From positions 1-64,000 of the forward strand of contig NTJI01000002.1 in the NCBI GenBank assembly GCA_002307375.1: a DNA stretch of 64,000 nucleotides. The letters run 5' to 3'. The DNA is from Lysobacteraceae bacterium NML93-0399. GTDB taxonomy: Bacteria; Pseudomonadota; Gammaproteobacteria; Xanthomonadales; Xanthomonadaceae. The position numbers and the translations under genes are program-made. Shown in pieces: positions 41,886-52,063 of the stretch (position 1 is the first letter of the stretch; each line of letters opens with the position of its first letter). The notes below the pieces were generated by a model that saw only the letters and a program-made list of their open reading frames with translations, had not been told where the DNA came from and ran no database searches.

Positions 41886-44003
41886 ATGAGCGCGGCGGCT
41901 GGCACGCGTATTGCTCCGGAGACTCGATTCCTCCGCCCAGGCCGCCCCGCCATGCTCGTCGGCACGTACAACCTGCTGTTGGTCGTCATCTCGTACGTGG
42001 TGGCTGCATTCGCGTCCTACGTCGCACTCGACATGGCCGGCCGGATTGCCGCCAGCACCGGCTGGGCGGCCCGCAGCTGGCTGACCGGCGGCGCGGTCGC
42101 CATGGGCTTCGGCATCTGGTCGATGCACTTTCTCGGCATGCTGGCGTTCGAGTTGCCCATTCCGCAGGGCTACGACCTGGCGGTGACGCTGTATTCGCTG
42201 CTGATCGCGGTCTGCAGCGCCGCCTACGCCCTGCACGTGGTCACAGCCGACGCGTTGCCGTGGCGCAAGCTCGGTGTGGCCGCCCTGATCCTCGGCGCGG
42301 GCATCGCCACCATGCATTACGTGGGCATGGAAGCGATGCAGATGCAGCCGGGCATCGACTACCACCCCGGCTGGTTCGCCCTGTCGATCGTCATTGCGGT
42401 CGCTGCCGCCGGCGCGGCGCTGTGGATCTCGTTCGCGCTCCGCCGCGAAGGTGCGGGCGTGTTGCGTGCCCGTGCACTGGCCGCGCTGGTGATGGGCGTG
42501 GCGGTCGTGGGCATGCACTACACCGGCATGGCGGCCGCGGGCTTTCCCGAAGGCAGCATCTGCGGCGCGGCGATCGCCGACGGCCTGTCGCCGCAGTGGC
42601 TGGCGATTCTCGTCGGAGTGGCGACCTTCGCCATCCTCGGCATGGCGCTGACCACCTCGATCCTCGACCGCCGCCTGCAGGAGCGCACCGCCCTGCTCAG
42701 CGATTCGCTGCAGAAGGCCAACCAGGAGCTGACCTATCTCGCGCTGCACGACAACCTGACCAAGCTGCCCAACCGCCTGCTGCTGGAAGACCGGCTCGAG
42801 CACGCCATCCGGCGCGCGGTGCGCAATGGCACCCGCTTCGCGCTGATGTTCATCGACCTCGACGGGTTCAAGGCCGTCAACGATGCCTACGGCCATCTGG
42901 TCGGCGACCGGCTGCTGCTGCAGGTCGCCCGCCACCTCTCGTCGCACATCCGCGCCGAGGACACGCTGGCACGTCTGGGTGGCGACGAGTTCGTGGTGCT
43001 GGCCGACATCCGCGAGCCCGGGGACGCCGCCACACTTGCGGAAAAGATTCTCCAGGCCGTCGCCATGCCGGTGCAGCTCGAACGTGGCGAGCTCAACGTC
43101 ACCGGCAGTGTGGGCGTGGCGATCTTCGGCGCCGACGGCAGCAGCGCGCGCGAGCTGATGGCCAATGCCGACGCGGCGATGTATTCGGCCAAGGATCAGG
43201 GGCGCAACGCCTACTGCTTCTTCGAGCCGTCGATGAACCGGGGCGCGCACGAACAGCTTGCGCTGATCCAGGACCTGCGCCGTGCCTTGTCGCTGGACCA
43301 GTTGTTCCTGGTCTATCAGCCCAAGCTGCGCGCGCCTGACGGGCCGCTGGTCGGTGTCGAGGCACTGCTGCGCTGGCAGCATCCCGAACGCGGCCTGGTG
43401 ATGCCCGACGTGTTCATTCCCTTGGCCGAGAAGACCGGCCTGATCCTGGAAATGGGCCGTTGGGTCATCAGCGAAGCCTGCCGCCAGCTGATGGAGTGGC
43501 GCGCGCAGGGCCGCCATGTGCCGACGGTGTCGGTGAACCTTTCGGCGACCCAGTTCCGCTCGCCCGGCCTGCTGGGCAAGATCAAGGAAGCGCTGGCGCG
43601 CCACGGTGTGTCGCCGTCGTCGCTGGTGCTGGAGATCACCGAATCGACCGCGATGCACGATCCCGAAGCGAGCCTGGCGATCCTGCAGCGCCTGTCGGCG
43701 CTGGGCGTGCAGATCTCGATCGACGACTTCGGCACCGGTTATTCGAGCCTCCTCTACCTCAAGCGCCTGCCGGCGAGCGAACTCAAGATCGACCGGGCGT
43801 TCGTCAAGGACCTGGTGGCCGGCAGCGAGGACGCGGCAATCGTCTCGGCGATCATCGCGCTCGGCCGCACGCTGAACCTGTCGGTGATCGCCGAGGGCGT
43901 AGAAACCGAGGCCCAGCAGAAGCTGCTGACCGAACTGGGTTGCACCTCGCTGCAGGGCTTCTACTTCGGCAGGCCCGACATGCCGGACGCACTCGCGCAC
44001 TGA
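41886..44003 (+). CDS. MHYT-GGDEF-EAL c-di-GMP signalling protein
   Basis: A 705-residue membrane protein. The N-terminal MHYT sensor has seven spans with three repeats of the motif: SMHFLGM, TMHYVGM and GMHYTGM, within residues about 79-220; they are thought to bind copper facing the periplasm. A short helical linker (about 265-285) leads to a GGDEF domain with an intact GGDEF (365-369) and an EAL domain (E492-[21 protein letters not shown]). Both catalytic motifs look complete, so it could synthesise or degrade c-di-GMP, or the GGDEF may bind GTP to activate the EAL. It resembles the YkoW type. It is convergent with the next c-di-GMP gene. Confidence 0.93.
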   Translation: MSAAAGTRIAPETRFLRPGRPAMLVGTYNLLLVVISYVVAAFASYVALDMAGRIAASTGWAARSWLTGGAVAMGFGIWSMHFLGMLAFELPIPQGYDLAVTLYSLLIAVCSAAYALHVVTADALPWRKLGVAALILGAGIATMHYVGMEAMQMQPGIDYHPGWFALSIVIAVAAAGAALWISFALRREGAGVLRARALAALVMGVAVVGMHYTGMAAAGFPEGSICGAAIADGLSPQWLAILVGVATFAILGMALTTSILDRRLQERTALLSDSLQKANQELTYLALHDNLTKLPNRLLLEDRLEHAIRRAVRNGTRFALMFIDLDGFKAVNDAYGHLVGDRLLLQVARHLSSHIRAEDTLARLGGDEFVVLADIREPGDAATLAEKILQAVAMPVQLERGELNVTGSVGVAIFGADGSSARELMANADAAMYSAKDQGRNAYCFFEPSMNRGAHEQLALIQDLRRALSLDQLFLVYQPKLRAPDGPLVGVEALLRWQHPERGLVMPDVFIPLAEKTGLILEMGRWVISEACRQLMEWRAQGRHVPTVSVNLSATQFRSPGLLGKIKEALARHGVSPSSLVLEITESTAMHDPEASLAILQRLSALGVQISIDDFGTGYSSLLYLKRLPASELKIDRAFVKDLVAGSEDAAIVSAIIALGRTLNLSVIAEGVETEAQQKLLTELGCTSLQGFYFGRPDMPDALAH

Positions 44004-44080
44004 TTCTGTGTTCGAGCCGCAACGCCGTTGCGCAGGCGACAGTCTGGTGACGTCGGAACCGGCGCCTGACCGACGCGCCT

Positions 44081-47000
44081 TCAGTCGCGCCCGTCGGTGG
44101 CGGCCAGCGTGTCCAACAGCGCCTCCAGCGGCATCGGCCGGGCAAACAGGAAGCCCTGCGCCTGATCGCAGCCGTGCGCGCGCAGCCAGGCGAGCTGCTC
44201 GGCCTCCTCGACGCCTTCGGCGATCACCGACAGGCCCAGCCCCTGTCCGAGCGCGATGAAGGCCCGGCAGATCGCAGCGCTGCGCGCGTCGCGGGTGACG
44301 TCGCGGACGAAGGCGCGGTCGATCTTCAAATGGTCGAGTGGCAGCTCGCGCAGATACGCCATGCTCGAAAAGCCGGTGCCGAAATCGTCGATCGACAAGC
44401 ACAGCCCCTCGTCGCGCAGGGCGCCCATCAGGCTGCGCGCCTCCTCGGGGCGACGCAGCAGCACGCTCTCGGTCAGTTCCAGATGCAGCGCGCGCGGCGG
44501 CAGGCCGTGGCGCTCGAACAGGTTGCGGATGGTGCCCGCGTGCATGTCCGCCTCGAACTGCACTGCCGACACGTTTACCGCGATGGCGATGTCGTCGCGG
44601 CCGATCGCGGCCAGGCGCGCGTGCGCCTGGGCGGCGGTGTCGAGCACCCATGCGCCGATCGGCACGATCAGGCCCGATTCCTCGCATACCGGGATGAACT
44701 GGGCCGGCGACACGTAGCTGCCGTCCGGACGCCGCCACCGCAACAGGGCCTCGACCGCGACCACGCGATGGTCGGCGAGCCGGAGGATCGGCTGGAAATG
44801 CAGTTCGAACTCGCCGCGCGTGTGCGCCTGGCGCAGCTGCTGGACCATCGCCAGTCGGCTCGACGCCTGCTCGGCCATCGAGGCGCTGTACTGCACCACG
44901 CGCAGGTTGTCGCGCCGCGCCTGCAGCGCGGCCAGGGCCGCATGGCCGATCACCTTCTCGGCACCGCCATCGGCGCAGGGCCCGCGCGCCAGTCCGATCC
45001 ACGCCTCGAGCGGAAACGTGCCGCCCTGCGCTTCAACCGGAGCGGCGGTTGCCGCAATCAGGTCCTCGACCATGGCGTCGAGCCGTTCGGGGTCGAGCGT
45101 GGCGATGACGAAGGTTTCCGCGGGCATGCAGCCCACCCAACCGTAGCGCTCGGCCACACGGCCGACGCGTGCGGCCGCCTCGCACAGGATCGTTTCGCCC
45201 GCACGGCGCCCGAGCGTGGGCGCGACCAGCTCCAGGTCGCGCAGCTGCACATAGGCGATCGCGAACCCGGGCCCGCCATCCGCGGCGCACTGCGCGTCGA
45301 GCTGCGTCGCCAGCGCGTTGAGCGTGAACATGCCGGTGATCGCGTCGTGGTCGGCGCGCCAGGCCAGGTCGCGTTCGTAGGTCATGCGCGCACTGACGTC
45401 TTCGGCCAGCACCAGCCGCGCCGGGCGGCCGTGCAGCTCCATCGTGCTGGCATGCACCCGGACCTCGATGTGGCGGGCATCGCGCGTCATCAGCATCCAC
45501 GGACGTGCCTGCGCCCCCTGCCCGCCACCGGGCAGCAGGGCTTCGCGCCCGGCTGCCTGGTCTTCGGGCGCCAGCAGGTCGGTCACCGCCATGCCCTGGA
45601 GATCGTCGTGGGTGTAGCCGTAGGTCTCCACGGCCGCCTCGTTGACCGCCAGGAAGCGCAGGGTTTCGAGGTCGTAGACCCATGCCGGCAGCGGATTGCG
45701 CTCGAACAGATGGCGGAACTGGGACTCGGCGTGTTCGATGCGCGCCTGCGCGGCCCGGCGTTCGGAAATGTCGACGATGGTGCCGGTCATCACCGGATCG
45801 TCGCCATCCTGCAGCATTGCGCCGCGTGCCTTGAGCCAGCGCACGCTGCCGTCGGGCAGGCGGATCCGGTATTCCTGGGCGAACGGCAGGCCGTCCCGTC
45901 GCGACATCGCCAGCGAGGCCTGCATCTGCTCGCGGTCGTCTTCGTGCATGCGCTCGAAGAAGGTTTCGAGCGGAATCTCGCCGTCCGCACGCGGCAGCCC
46001 GAACAGGGCCGCCATCTCGGCCGAGGCCCGCACGCGGTCATCGTTCAGGCGCAGCCGCCACACGCCCGTCCCCGATGCGAGCTGGGCCTGCTGCAGCCAG
46101 TCGGCCTGATGGGCCACCTCGGCCGCGAGCCTGCGTCGCGTGCGCTCGTCGTTGCGCGCGCGACGCAGCACCAGACCGAACACCAGCCAGTACACCAGTG
46201 CCAGCACCATTGCCGCACCGGCATAGAGCCACCACGGCGCCAGCGCCTCGCGCAGGCCGATGCCCGCGCTGACGACCAGCGGATAGCCGCTGGTGTGGCT
46301 GAAGGACATGGTGCGCTCGATGCCGTCGATCTGACTGACCATATGCCGGCTCAGCTGCGGCGTGCCCTGCAGCACTTCGTCCGGCATATCCACGCGTCGA
46401 CCGACGTGTGCACCGGTGTGGCCGAAGCGGGCCACCACGACGCCCTCGCGCGTGTAGATCGTCGCATTCCCCTGGCGCCCGGTGTCGAGGGCCTTGACCA
46501 TGTGCTCCAGCTCGCGCGTCCGGAACACGGCCACCAGCCACTGCCCGTCCAGGCCCGGCACTGCCAGCGGCAGGCCCCATTCGTCGCCCTCGAGCGACAG
46601 CAGGGGACCCACGGCCAGCGTAGACGGTGCCGCGCCGATCGTCGGCAGCCAGGCACTGATGCGCGGGTGGCCACGTCCCGGCGCGAGAACCGTCCCGTCG
46701 GCTGCGTATCGCGTGATGTCGGCGAGCTCGTCGTGGCGGTCCAGCACGCCGTCGATCCAGACATCGAGCCGGGTCGAAGCCTCGTCGGCCGACAGCGCCC
46801 GATCGGCGGCCTGTTCGGCCACGATGCCGCGCATCGCGCGCTGGATGTTGCGCAGCTCGTAATGCAGCAGGCGATCGACGCCCGAGGCCAGCGCCAGACT
46901 CTGCCGCGTCGCCGCTTCCAGTCGGGCATGCCGGTCGAAGGCAACGAGGGCGCACAGACCGAGCGTGAGCACCACGCCCAGCCAGATGCCGGCATTGCGC

Positions 47001-47092
47001 ATCGCGCGCACCGAACGCATCCGCTGCGCCGATGGACCGCTCGTTCCAGGTTCGATAGCCAACTGGCTTTCCCGCGCGACGATTGCACTCAC
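44081..47092 (-). CDS. CHASE/cache-like, PAS-PAS, degenerate GGDEF, EAL phosphodiesterase
   Basis: A 1003-residue sensor protein. The start is GTG 47092, backed by AGGAGAGAGG directly upstream; longer frames are not supported. Spans at about 35-53 and 287-309 flank a periplasmic sensor (54-285) with a cache-like look. Two PAS domains follow (about 330-455 and 456-580), the first ending in [15 protein letters not shown]. The GGDEF position is PAETF (657-661), so cyclase activity is not expected. The EAL domain is intact (E781-[27 protein letters not shown]), so c-di-GMP hydrolysis is likely. Confidence 0.92.
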   Translation of the reverse strand: MSAIVARESQLAIEPGTSGPSAQRMRSVRAMRNAGIWLGVVLTLGLCALVAFDRHARLEAATRQSLALASGVDRLLHYELRNIQRAMRGIVAEQAADRALSADEASTRLDVWIDGVLDRHDELADITRYAADGTVLAPGRGHPRISAWLPTIGAAPSTLAVGPLLSLEGDEWGLPLAVPGLDGQWLVAVFRTRELEHMVKALDTGRQGNATIYTREGVVVARFGHTGAHVGRRVDMPDEVLQGTPQLSRHMVSQIDGIERTMSFSHTSGYPLVVSAGIGLREALAPWWLYAGAAMVLALVYWLVFGLVLRRARNDERTRRRLAAEVAHQADWLQQAQLASGTGVWRLRLNDDRVRASAEMAALFGLPRADGEIPLETFFERMHEDDREQMQASLAMSRRDGLPFAQEYRIRLPDGSVRWLKARGAMLQDGDDPVMTGTIVDISERRAAQARIEHAESQFRHLFERNPLPAWVYDLETLRFLAVNEAAVETYGYTHDDLQGMAVTDLLAPEDQAAGREALLPGGGQGAQARPWMLMTRDARHIEVRVHASTMELHGRPARLVLAEDVSARMTYERDLAWRADHDAITGMFTLNALATQLDAQCAADGGPGFAIAYVQLRDLELVAPTLGRRAGETILCEAAARVGRVAERYGWVGCMPAETFVIATLDPERLDAMVEDLIAATAAPVEAQGGTFPLEAWIGLARGPCADGGAEKVIGHAALAALQARRDNLRVVQYSASMAEQASSRLAMVQQLRQAHTRGEFELHFQPILRLADHRVVAVEALLRWRRPDGSYVSPAQFIPVCEESGLIVPIGAWVLDTAAQAHARLAAIGRDDIAIAVNVSAVQFEADMHAGTIRNLFERHGLPPRALHLELTESVLLRRPEEARSLMGALRDEGLCLSIDDFGTGFSSMAYLRELPLDHLKIDRAFVRDVTRDARSAAICRAFIALGQGLGLSVIAEGVEEAEQLAWLRAHGCDQAQGFLFARPMPLEALLDTLAATDGRD

Positions 47093-47263
47093 CCTCTCTC
47101 CTGGGGCGGTAAGAATGACGTGAAAGGGCCTGAACGGGCGTCTGAGAAAAGTCTGAAAGATGCCGCGCTTGGCGCAGGCTGGCCGCCGCCGGAACGCTGC
47201 GGTTTCACGACGGCTGCCGCCTGGATCGGCGACCGTCCCGGGACACCCGAGTTGGAGATGCCC

Positions 47264-47578
47264 ATGTCGAACAAGCACTCGCCCCCGACCCCGAACCCCG
47301 AGCCGCCGCAGCAGACCGGCCATGTCGCGGTCAACGATCGCAAGGCCGCCCGGGGCGCCGACTACGCGCATGACGACAACCCGTCGGCCGAAAGCAACGA
47401 TGCCGCGCTCACGGCCGGCCCCGCATTCGAGCGTCGGGTTCACGCCGACGGTTCGGTCGAAGTGCCGCCGAAACGGATTCCCAAGGGCGGCGAAGAGGAC
47501 GACGATGGAAACGGCGATGGGGCCGCAGCGGATCGCGACGCCGCGGACAACGACCCGACGTCCGGCGCACGTCGCTGA
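47264..47578 (+). CDS. Small acidic, probably disordered hypothetical protein
   Basis: A 104-residue product from ATG 47264, with GGAG six bases upstream (ATG 47258 is too close to it). Composition is dominated by Pro, Asp, Glu, Gly and Ala, with [20 protein letters not shown] near the end. No globular domain, signal or membrane span is evident. A central part, [20 protein letters not shown], is the only segment with pattern. It is divergent from the PAS-EAL gene and stands alone. It is real with moderate confidence because of its Shine-Dalgarno sequence and codon pattern. Confidence 0.5.
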   Translation: MSNKHSPPTPNPEPPQQTGHVAVNDRKAARGADYAHDDNPSAESNDAALTAGPAFERRVHADGSVEVPPKRIPKGGEEDDDGNGDGAAADRDAADNDPTSGARR

Positions 47579-47748
47579 GTCGCGCCTGCTCCTTGCGAGC
47601 CCACACCGCCAGGTGACGCACGTCCGTCGACAGCGCGATCGCTGTCGGCGCGTCGGTACCGATGCACCGCAGCGTGCTGCGCCTTTATCCCCGCGACCGG
47701 TGCCGATCCCCTAGAATCCGCTCCGTCCTCGCCGCCGGAGTTTTTCGC

Positions 47749-48477
47749 ATGTCGTCATCGCCCCTCGCCTACCGCCGCGTCCTGTTGAAGTTGTCCGGCG
47801 AGGCCCTGATGGGCGACGAGGATTACGGCATCGACCCCAAGGTCATCGGCCGGCTCGCCGACGAAGTGATCGAAGCGCAGAAAGCCGGCGCCGAAGTCGG
47901 CCTGGTCATCGGCGGCGGCAACATCTTCCGCGGCGCGGGCCTGGCGGCCGGCGGCATGGACCGGGTGACCGGCGACCAGATGGGCATGCTCGCCACGGTC
48001 ATCAACGCACTGGCGATGCAGGACGCGCTGGAAAAGCGCGGCGCGCGCGCGCGCGTCATGAGCGCGATCAAGATCAACGACGTCTGCGAGGACTACATCC
48101 GCCGCCGTGCGATCCGGCACATGGAGAAGGGACGCGTCGCGATTTTCGCCGCCGGCGTCGGCAGTCCGTTCTTCACCACCGACTCGGGCGCGGCCCTGCG
48201 CGGCATCGAGATCGGCGCCGACCTGCTGCTCAAGGCAACCAAGGTCGACGGCGTCTACGACGCCGATCCGAACAAGGTGCCCGGCGCCAAGCGTTACGAG
48301 CGCCTGACCTACGACGACGTCATCAGCCAGGGCCTGGAGGTCATGGACACGGCGGCCTTCGCGCTCGCACGCGACTCCGACCTGCCGCTGCGCATCTTCG
48401 ACATGAGCCAGCCCGGCGTGCTGCTGCGCATTCTGCGCGGCGAGGCGATCGGCACGCTGGTGCAGGGCCGCAGCTGA
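47749..48477 (+). CDS. pyrH: Uridylate kinase
   Basis: A 242-residue amino-acid-kinase-fold UMP kinase. The conserved [37 protein letters not shown] and [17 protein letters not shown] (about 137-153) segments are all present. It phosphorylates UMP to UDP with ATP, is usually a hexamer, and is regulated by GTP and UTP. It starts the envelope/replication block; rpsB and tsf, which often precede it, are not in the window upstream, where the disordered protein and the PAS-EAL gene are found instead. Confidence 0.97.
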   Translation: MSSSPLAYRRVLLKLSGEALMGDEDYGIDPKVIGRLADEVIEAQKAGAEVGLVIGGGNIFRGAGLAAGGMDRVTGDQMGMLATVINALAMQDALEKRGARARVMSAIKINDVCEDYIRRRAIRHMEKGRVAIFAAGVGSPFFTTDSGAALRGIEIGADLLLKATKVDGVYDADPNKVPGAKRYERLTYDDVISQGLEVMDTAAFALARDSDLPLRIFDMSQPGVLLRILRGEAIGTLVQGRS

Positions 48478-48543
48478 CGGCCCGCGCGGCGCGCCTGCCG
48501 CGCCGCCGCACGCATGGCGGCCCCGCCGCTGGTCGCGGACGCT

Positions 48544-48549
48544 TATAAT
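48544..48549 (+). promoter_or_regulatory. Consensus -10 TATAAT before frr
   Basis: A perfect TATAAT in the pyrH-frr gap, 31 bases before the frr start. The -35 is poor. It suggests frr has its own promoter. Confidence 0.55.
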
Positions 48550-48580
48550 CGTCCGATTCGAACATCGACCGGGGCCGACC

Positions 48581-49138
48581 ATGCTCAATGACATCAAGAA
48601 AGACACCCAGACCCGCATGGCCAAGAGCGTCGAGGCGCTCAAGCACACGCTGGTGAAGGTGCGCACGGGGCGTGCGTCCTCCGCCCTGGTCGACAACATC
48701 AAGGTCAACTACCACGGTTCGGACATGCCGCTGAGCCAGGTGGCGAGCATCTCGGTGTCGGATGCGCGCTCGCTGGTGATCACGCCGTGGGAGAAGCAGA
48801 TCGTCGGCGCGATCGAGAAGGCCATTCTCGGCTCCGACCTCGGCCTGACGCCCAACACCGCCGGCACGACGATCCGCCTCAACCTGCCCGCCCTGACCGA
48901 AGAGCGCCGCAAGGAACTGTCGAAGGTCGTCCACGGCGAAGGTGAGGACACCAAGGTCGCAATCCGCAACATCCGCCGCGACGCCAACCAGCAGATCAAG
49001 GAACTTCTCAAGGAGAAGCTGGTCTCCGAGGACGACGTGCGCCGCGGCGAGGACGAGATCCAGAAGGTCACCGACGCGGCCATCAAGGACGTCGACGAAG
49101 TGGTCAAGGCCAAGGAACAGGAACTGATGACGGTCTGA
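48581..49138 (+). CDS. frr: Ribosome recycling factor
   Basis: A 185-residue tRNA-shaped protein. The helix I start [39 protein letters not shown], the middle domain with [10 protein letters not shown] and [16 protein letters not shown], and the long helices [18 protein letters not shown] are all canonical. With EF-G it splits post-termination ribosomes. The length is exactly standard. It lies 103 bases after pyrH and six bases before the proposed uppS start. Confidence 0.97.
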   Translation: MLNDIKKDTQTRMAKSVEALKHTLVKVRTGRASSALVDNIKVNYHGSDMPLSQVASISVSDARSLVITPWEKQIVGAIEKAILGSDLGLTPNTAGTTIRLNLPALTEERRKELSKVVHGEGEDTKVAIRNIRRDANQQIKELLKEKLVSEDDVRRGEDEIQKVTDAAIKDVDEVVKAKEQELMTV

Positions 49139-49144
49139 GGCACC

Positions 49145-49999
49145 GTGATCGGTGATCCGTCATCCGTGACCGGTCGACAGCCAGCGCCAGAGGCCATTGC
49201 TTTGCCCCAAACCCCAGACCCGCAGGATTCCGCAGCTCCGGATCACCAGTCGCGAATCCCCCGGCACGTGGCGGTGATCATGGATGGCAACGGGCGCTGG
49301 GCGGCACGCCGCAAACGGCCTCGCGCCATCGGCCACCGCGCCGGCGCGCGCACGGTCAACCTGGTCATCGATTTCTGCCTCGATCGCGGCATCGGGGCGC
49401 TGACCCTGTTCGCGTTTTCCAGCGAGAACTGGGGCCGGCCTGAAGACGAGGTCGGCGCGCTGATGAAGCTGTTCGTCGGCGCGCTCGACCGGGAGGTCGG
49501 CGAACTGCACCGCCGCGGCGTGCGCCTGCGCTTCATCGGCGAGCGCGGCCGCTTCAGTTCCGCGATCCGCGAGCGCATGGCGGCGGCCGAGGCCCGCACC
49601 GCGGGCAATACGCGCCTGATGCTCAATGTCGCCGCCAGCTATGGCGGGCGCCAGGACATCGCCATGGCCGCGCGCGCACTCGCGCAGGACGTGGCCGCCG
49701 GCCGCCTGGATCCGGCCGACATCGACGAAGCGGCGCTGGGCGCACGGGTGGCGCTGGCCGACCTGCCGGCGCCGGACCTGTTCATCCGCACCGGCGGCGA
49801 CCTGCGCGTGAGCAATTTCCTGCTCTGGCAGCTGGCCTACACCGAGCTGTGGTTCACCGAAACCCTCTGGCCCGAACTGGGCGTGGAGGAACTGGAACAG
49901 GCGCTGCGCGTCTACGCGTCGCGCGAGCGGCGCTTCGGACTGACCGGCGAGCAGATCGCCGGCGCGCACGCCGCATCGCCCACGGAGGGCCCACCATGA
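49145..49999 (+). CDS. uppS: Isoprenyl (undecaprenyl) diphosphate synthase
   Basis: A cis-prenyltransferase making the C55 lipid carrier for peptidoglycan and O-antigen. VAVIMDGNGRWA (catalytic D47 in the long form), LTLFAFSSENW, NVAASYGGRQDI and LFIRTGGDLRVSNFLLWQ are all intact. Starting at GTG 49145 gives 284 residues with an atypical 40-residue N-terminal extension, part of which (DHQSRIPRH) derives from a repeat also seen before lpxB. TTG 49202 with AGAGG upstream gives a more ordinary length and may be the true start. The stop overlaps cdsA by four bases. Confidence 0.95.
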   Translation: MIGDPSSVTGRQPAPEAIALPQTPDPQDSAAPDHQSRIPRHVAVIMDGNGRWAARRKRPRAIGHRAGARTVNLVIDFCLDRGIGALTLFAFSSENWGRPEDEVGALMKLFVGALDREVGELHRRGVRLRFIGERGRFSSAIRERMAAAEARTAGNTRLMLNVAASYGGRQDIAMAARALAQDVAAGRLDPADIDEAALGARVALADLPAPDLFIRTGGDLRVSNFLLWQLAYTELWFTETLWPELGVEELEQALRVYASRERRFGLTGEQIAGAHAASPTEGPP

Positions 50000-50835
50000 C
50001 CCGCACCCGCGTCATCGCCGCGCTGCTGATGGCGCCGACCGCCATCGCCGCCGTGCTCCTGCTCAACACGCCCTGGATGGCGGCGGTCTCGGCGATCGTC
50101 TTCCTCGCCGCGCTGTGGGAATGGCTGCGCCTGGCCGACATCGAGGACACGCTGGCCCGCGCCGCGCTGCTGCTGCTCAACCTGCTGCTGATGGTGGCGA
50201 TCGTCTGGGCGTCGGCGACGGGCGGCGGCTCGCTGGTGCTGCTCAAGATGCTCGCCGTGGTAGGCGTGGCCTGGTGGCTGGCCGCCTCGCTGTGGTTGCG
50301 CCATTACACCTTCGCGTCCGATCACGACACCCGCGCGCGGGTATTCAAGCTCGCCGCCGGCACGCTTGCGGTGATTCCCGCGTGGGCGGCGCTGTGCGTG
50401 ATCCACGCCGGCGAGAACGGCGAGTACGGCAACCGCTGGCTGCTGCTGGCGCTGGCGATCGTCTGGGCGACCGATACCGGCGCCTACTTCGCAGGCCGCA
50501 AGTTCGGCAAGCGCAAGCTCGCGCCGCGTATCAGCCCGAACAAGACGATCGAAGGCCTGGCCGGCGGCATCGCTGCCGGTGTCGTCGTCGCGGTGGCGTT
50601 CGCGCCACTGGCCGGCGCCAGCCTGGCGCAGCTGCCGCTGGTCGCGCTGGTGGCGGTGGCGACGGTCCTGGCATCGGTGGTGGGCGACCTGTTCGAAAGC
50701 CTGCTCAAGCGCCACGTCGGCGCCAAGGATTCGGGCACGCTGATTCCCGGCCACGGCGGCGTGCTCGACCGCCTCGACAGCGTGCTCGCCGCGCTGCCGG
50801 TGTTCGCCTTCGGCCAGATCTGGCTCGGATTCTGA
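49996..50835 (+). CDS. cdsA: Phosphatidate cytidylyltransferase
   Basis: A 279-residue membrane enzyme with about eight spans that makes CDP-diacylglycerol, the substrate of PssA elsewhere in the window. The family signature is at the C-terminal side: [20 protein letters not shown] (about 241-260), preceded by [20 protein letters not shown] and [15 protein letters not shown] 49996 overlaps the uppS stop. A GC-rich 43-base gap leads to dxr. Confidence 0.96.
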   Translation: MTRTRVIAALLMAPTAIAAVLLLNTPWMAAVSAIVFLAALWEWLRLADIEDTLARAALLLLNLLLMVAIVWASATGGGSLVLLKMLAVVGVAWWLAASLWLRHYTFASDHDTRARVFKLAAGTLAVIPAWAALCVIHAGENGEYGNRWLLLALAIVWATDTGAYFAGRKFGKRKLAPRISPNKTIEGLAGGIAAGVVVAVAFAPLAGASLAQLPLVALVAVATVLASVVGDLFESLLKRHVGAKDSGTLIPGHGGVLDRLDSVLAALPVFAFGQIWLGF

Positions 50836-50837
50836 GC

Positions 50838-50882
50838 ATGGCGCAGCCCAGGGCAGGCCGCAGCCGGAAGCGCCGCGCATGA
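50838..50882 (+). CDS. Possible 14-residue ORF between cdsA and dxr
   Basis: ATG 50838 starts two bases after the cdsA stop, and its TGA (50880-50882) overlaps the dxr ATG at 50879. The peptide is very basic (six Arg and one Lys in 14 residues). It has no proper Shine-Dalgarno sequence. It could couple translation from cdsA to dxr or be chance. Confidence 0.15.
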   Translation: MAQPRAGRSRKRRA

Positions 50883-52057
50883 TCCGCAACGTCGCCGTCT
50901 TCGGCGCGACCGGCTCGATCGGCACCTCGGCGCTGGATGTCATCGCACGCCATCCCGGGCGCCTGCGCGCCAGCGTGCTGGCGGCCGGCCGCAACGTCGA
51001 CGCACTGGTCGCGCTGTGCGCAGTGCACCGGCCCGACCATGCGGTGATCGCCGATGCCGGGCTGCTCGATGCGCTGGCGGACGCACTGCGCGACGCAGGG
51101 CTGGCCACCGTTCCGCACGCCGGCATGGCGGCGCTCGACGCCTTGGCCAGCGATGCGGACGCCTGCGACACGGTGGTCGCCGCGATCGTCGGCGCGGCCG
51201 GACTCGATTCCACCCTGGCCGCGCTGCGCGCCGGCAAACGCGTGCTGCTGGCCAACAAGGAATCGCTGGTGCTGGCGGGCGCGCTGATGATGCAGGCCGC
51301 GCGCGACGCCGGCGCCACCATCGTGCCGATCGACAGCGAGCACAACGCGATCCACCAGTGCCTGCCGCCCCAGGGCGGGTGCGAGGGTGTCGCGCGCATC
51401 ATCCTCACCGCATCCGGCGGGCCGTTCCGCGGCCGCAGTCGCGCGTCCCTGGCCGACGTCACGCCGGCGCAGGCGGTCGCGCACCCCAAGTGGTCGATGG
51501 GGCCGAAGATCTCGGTCGACTCGGCCACCCTGATGAACAAGGGCCTGGAAGTGATCGAGGCCCACCATCTGTTCGGCATGCCGGCAGAGCGCCTCGACGT
51601 GCTGGTGCACCCGCAGAGCCTGGTGCACTCCTTCGTCGAGTTCATCGACGGTTCCACCCTCGCCCAGCTCGGATTGCCCGACATGCGCACCGCCCTCGCC
51701 GTCGGTCTGGGCCATCCCGATCGCCTGGCCTCGGGCGTCTCGGGCCTGGACCTGCTGCAGCACGGGCGGTTCGACTTCGAGGCACCCGACACCGACGCCT
51801 TCCCGTGCTTGGCCCTGGCGCGCGACGCGCTCGTCGCCGGCGGCACGGCGCCGGCCCTGCTCAACGCCGCCAACGAAGTGGCCGTTTCAGCCTTTCTTCA
51901 GGGGCGACTGCGTTTTCTAGCGATCCCCGCGCTGGTCGAGCATGTGCTGGCTGCGCTCCCTGCCGCCGATGCGGCGTCGCTGGACGTGCTGCGCGAAGCC
52001 GATGCGCAGGCGCGCGGCCTCGCCACGCGGGCGATCGATTCCGGTGCCGTCCATTGA
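50879..52057 (+). CDS. dxr: 1-deoxy-D-xylulose 5-phosphate reductoisomerase
   Basis: A 392-residue MEP-pathway enzyme making 2-C-methyl-D-erythritol 4-phosphate with NADPH. The N-terminal [14 protein letters not shown] binds NADPH. The metal- and substrate-binding segments [47 protein letters not shown] and [12 protein letters not shown] are all present. It supplies isopentenyl precursors for UppS two genes upstream. GGAAG lies eight bases before the ATG. Confidence 0.97.
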   Translation: MIRNVAVFGATGSIGTSALDVIARHPGRLRASVLAAGRNVDALVALCAVHRPDHAVIADAGLLDALADALRDAGLATVPHAGMAALDALASDADACDTVVAAIVGAAGLDSTLAALRAGKRVLLANKESLVLAGALMMQAARDAGATIVPIDSEHNAIHQCLPPQGGCEGVARIILTASGGPFRGRSRASLADVTPAQAVAHPKWSMGPKISVDSATLMNKGLEVIEAHHLFGMPAERLDVLVHPQSLVHSFVEFIDGSTLAQLGLPDMRTALAVGLGHPDRLASGVSGLDLLQHGRFDFEAPDTDAFPCLALARDALVAGGTAPALLNAANEVAVSAFLQGRLRFLAIPALVEHVLAALPAADAASLDVLREADAQARGLATRAIDSGAVH

Positions 52058-52063
52058 GCGCAT

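Noticed and set aside
38696..41989. Open frame of 1097 codons antisense to gcvP
   Set aside because: It mirrors the third-position GC of gcvP, has no recognisable domain and is dominated by Arg, His, Val and Gly. The plus strand gene is unambiguous.
41856..45002. Open frame of 1048 codons on the minus strand across both c-di-GMP genes
   Set aside because: Part of it overlaps a real minus-strand gene in another frame and the rest is antisense to the MHYT gene. No coherent domain order.
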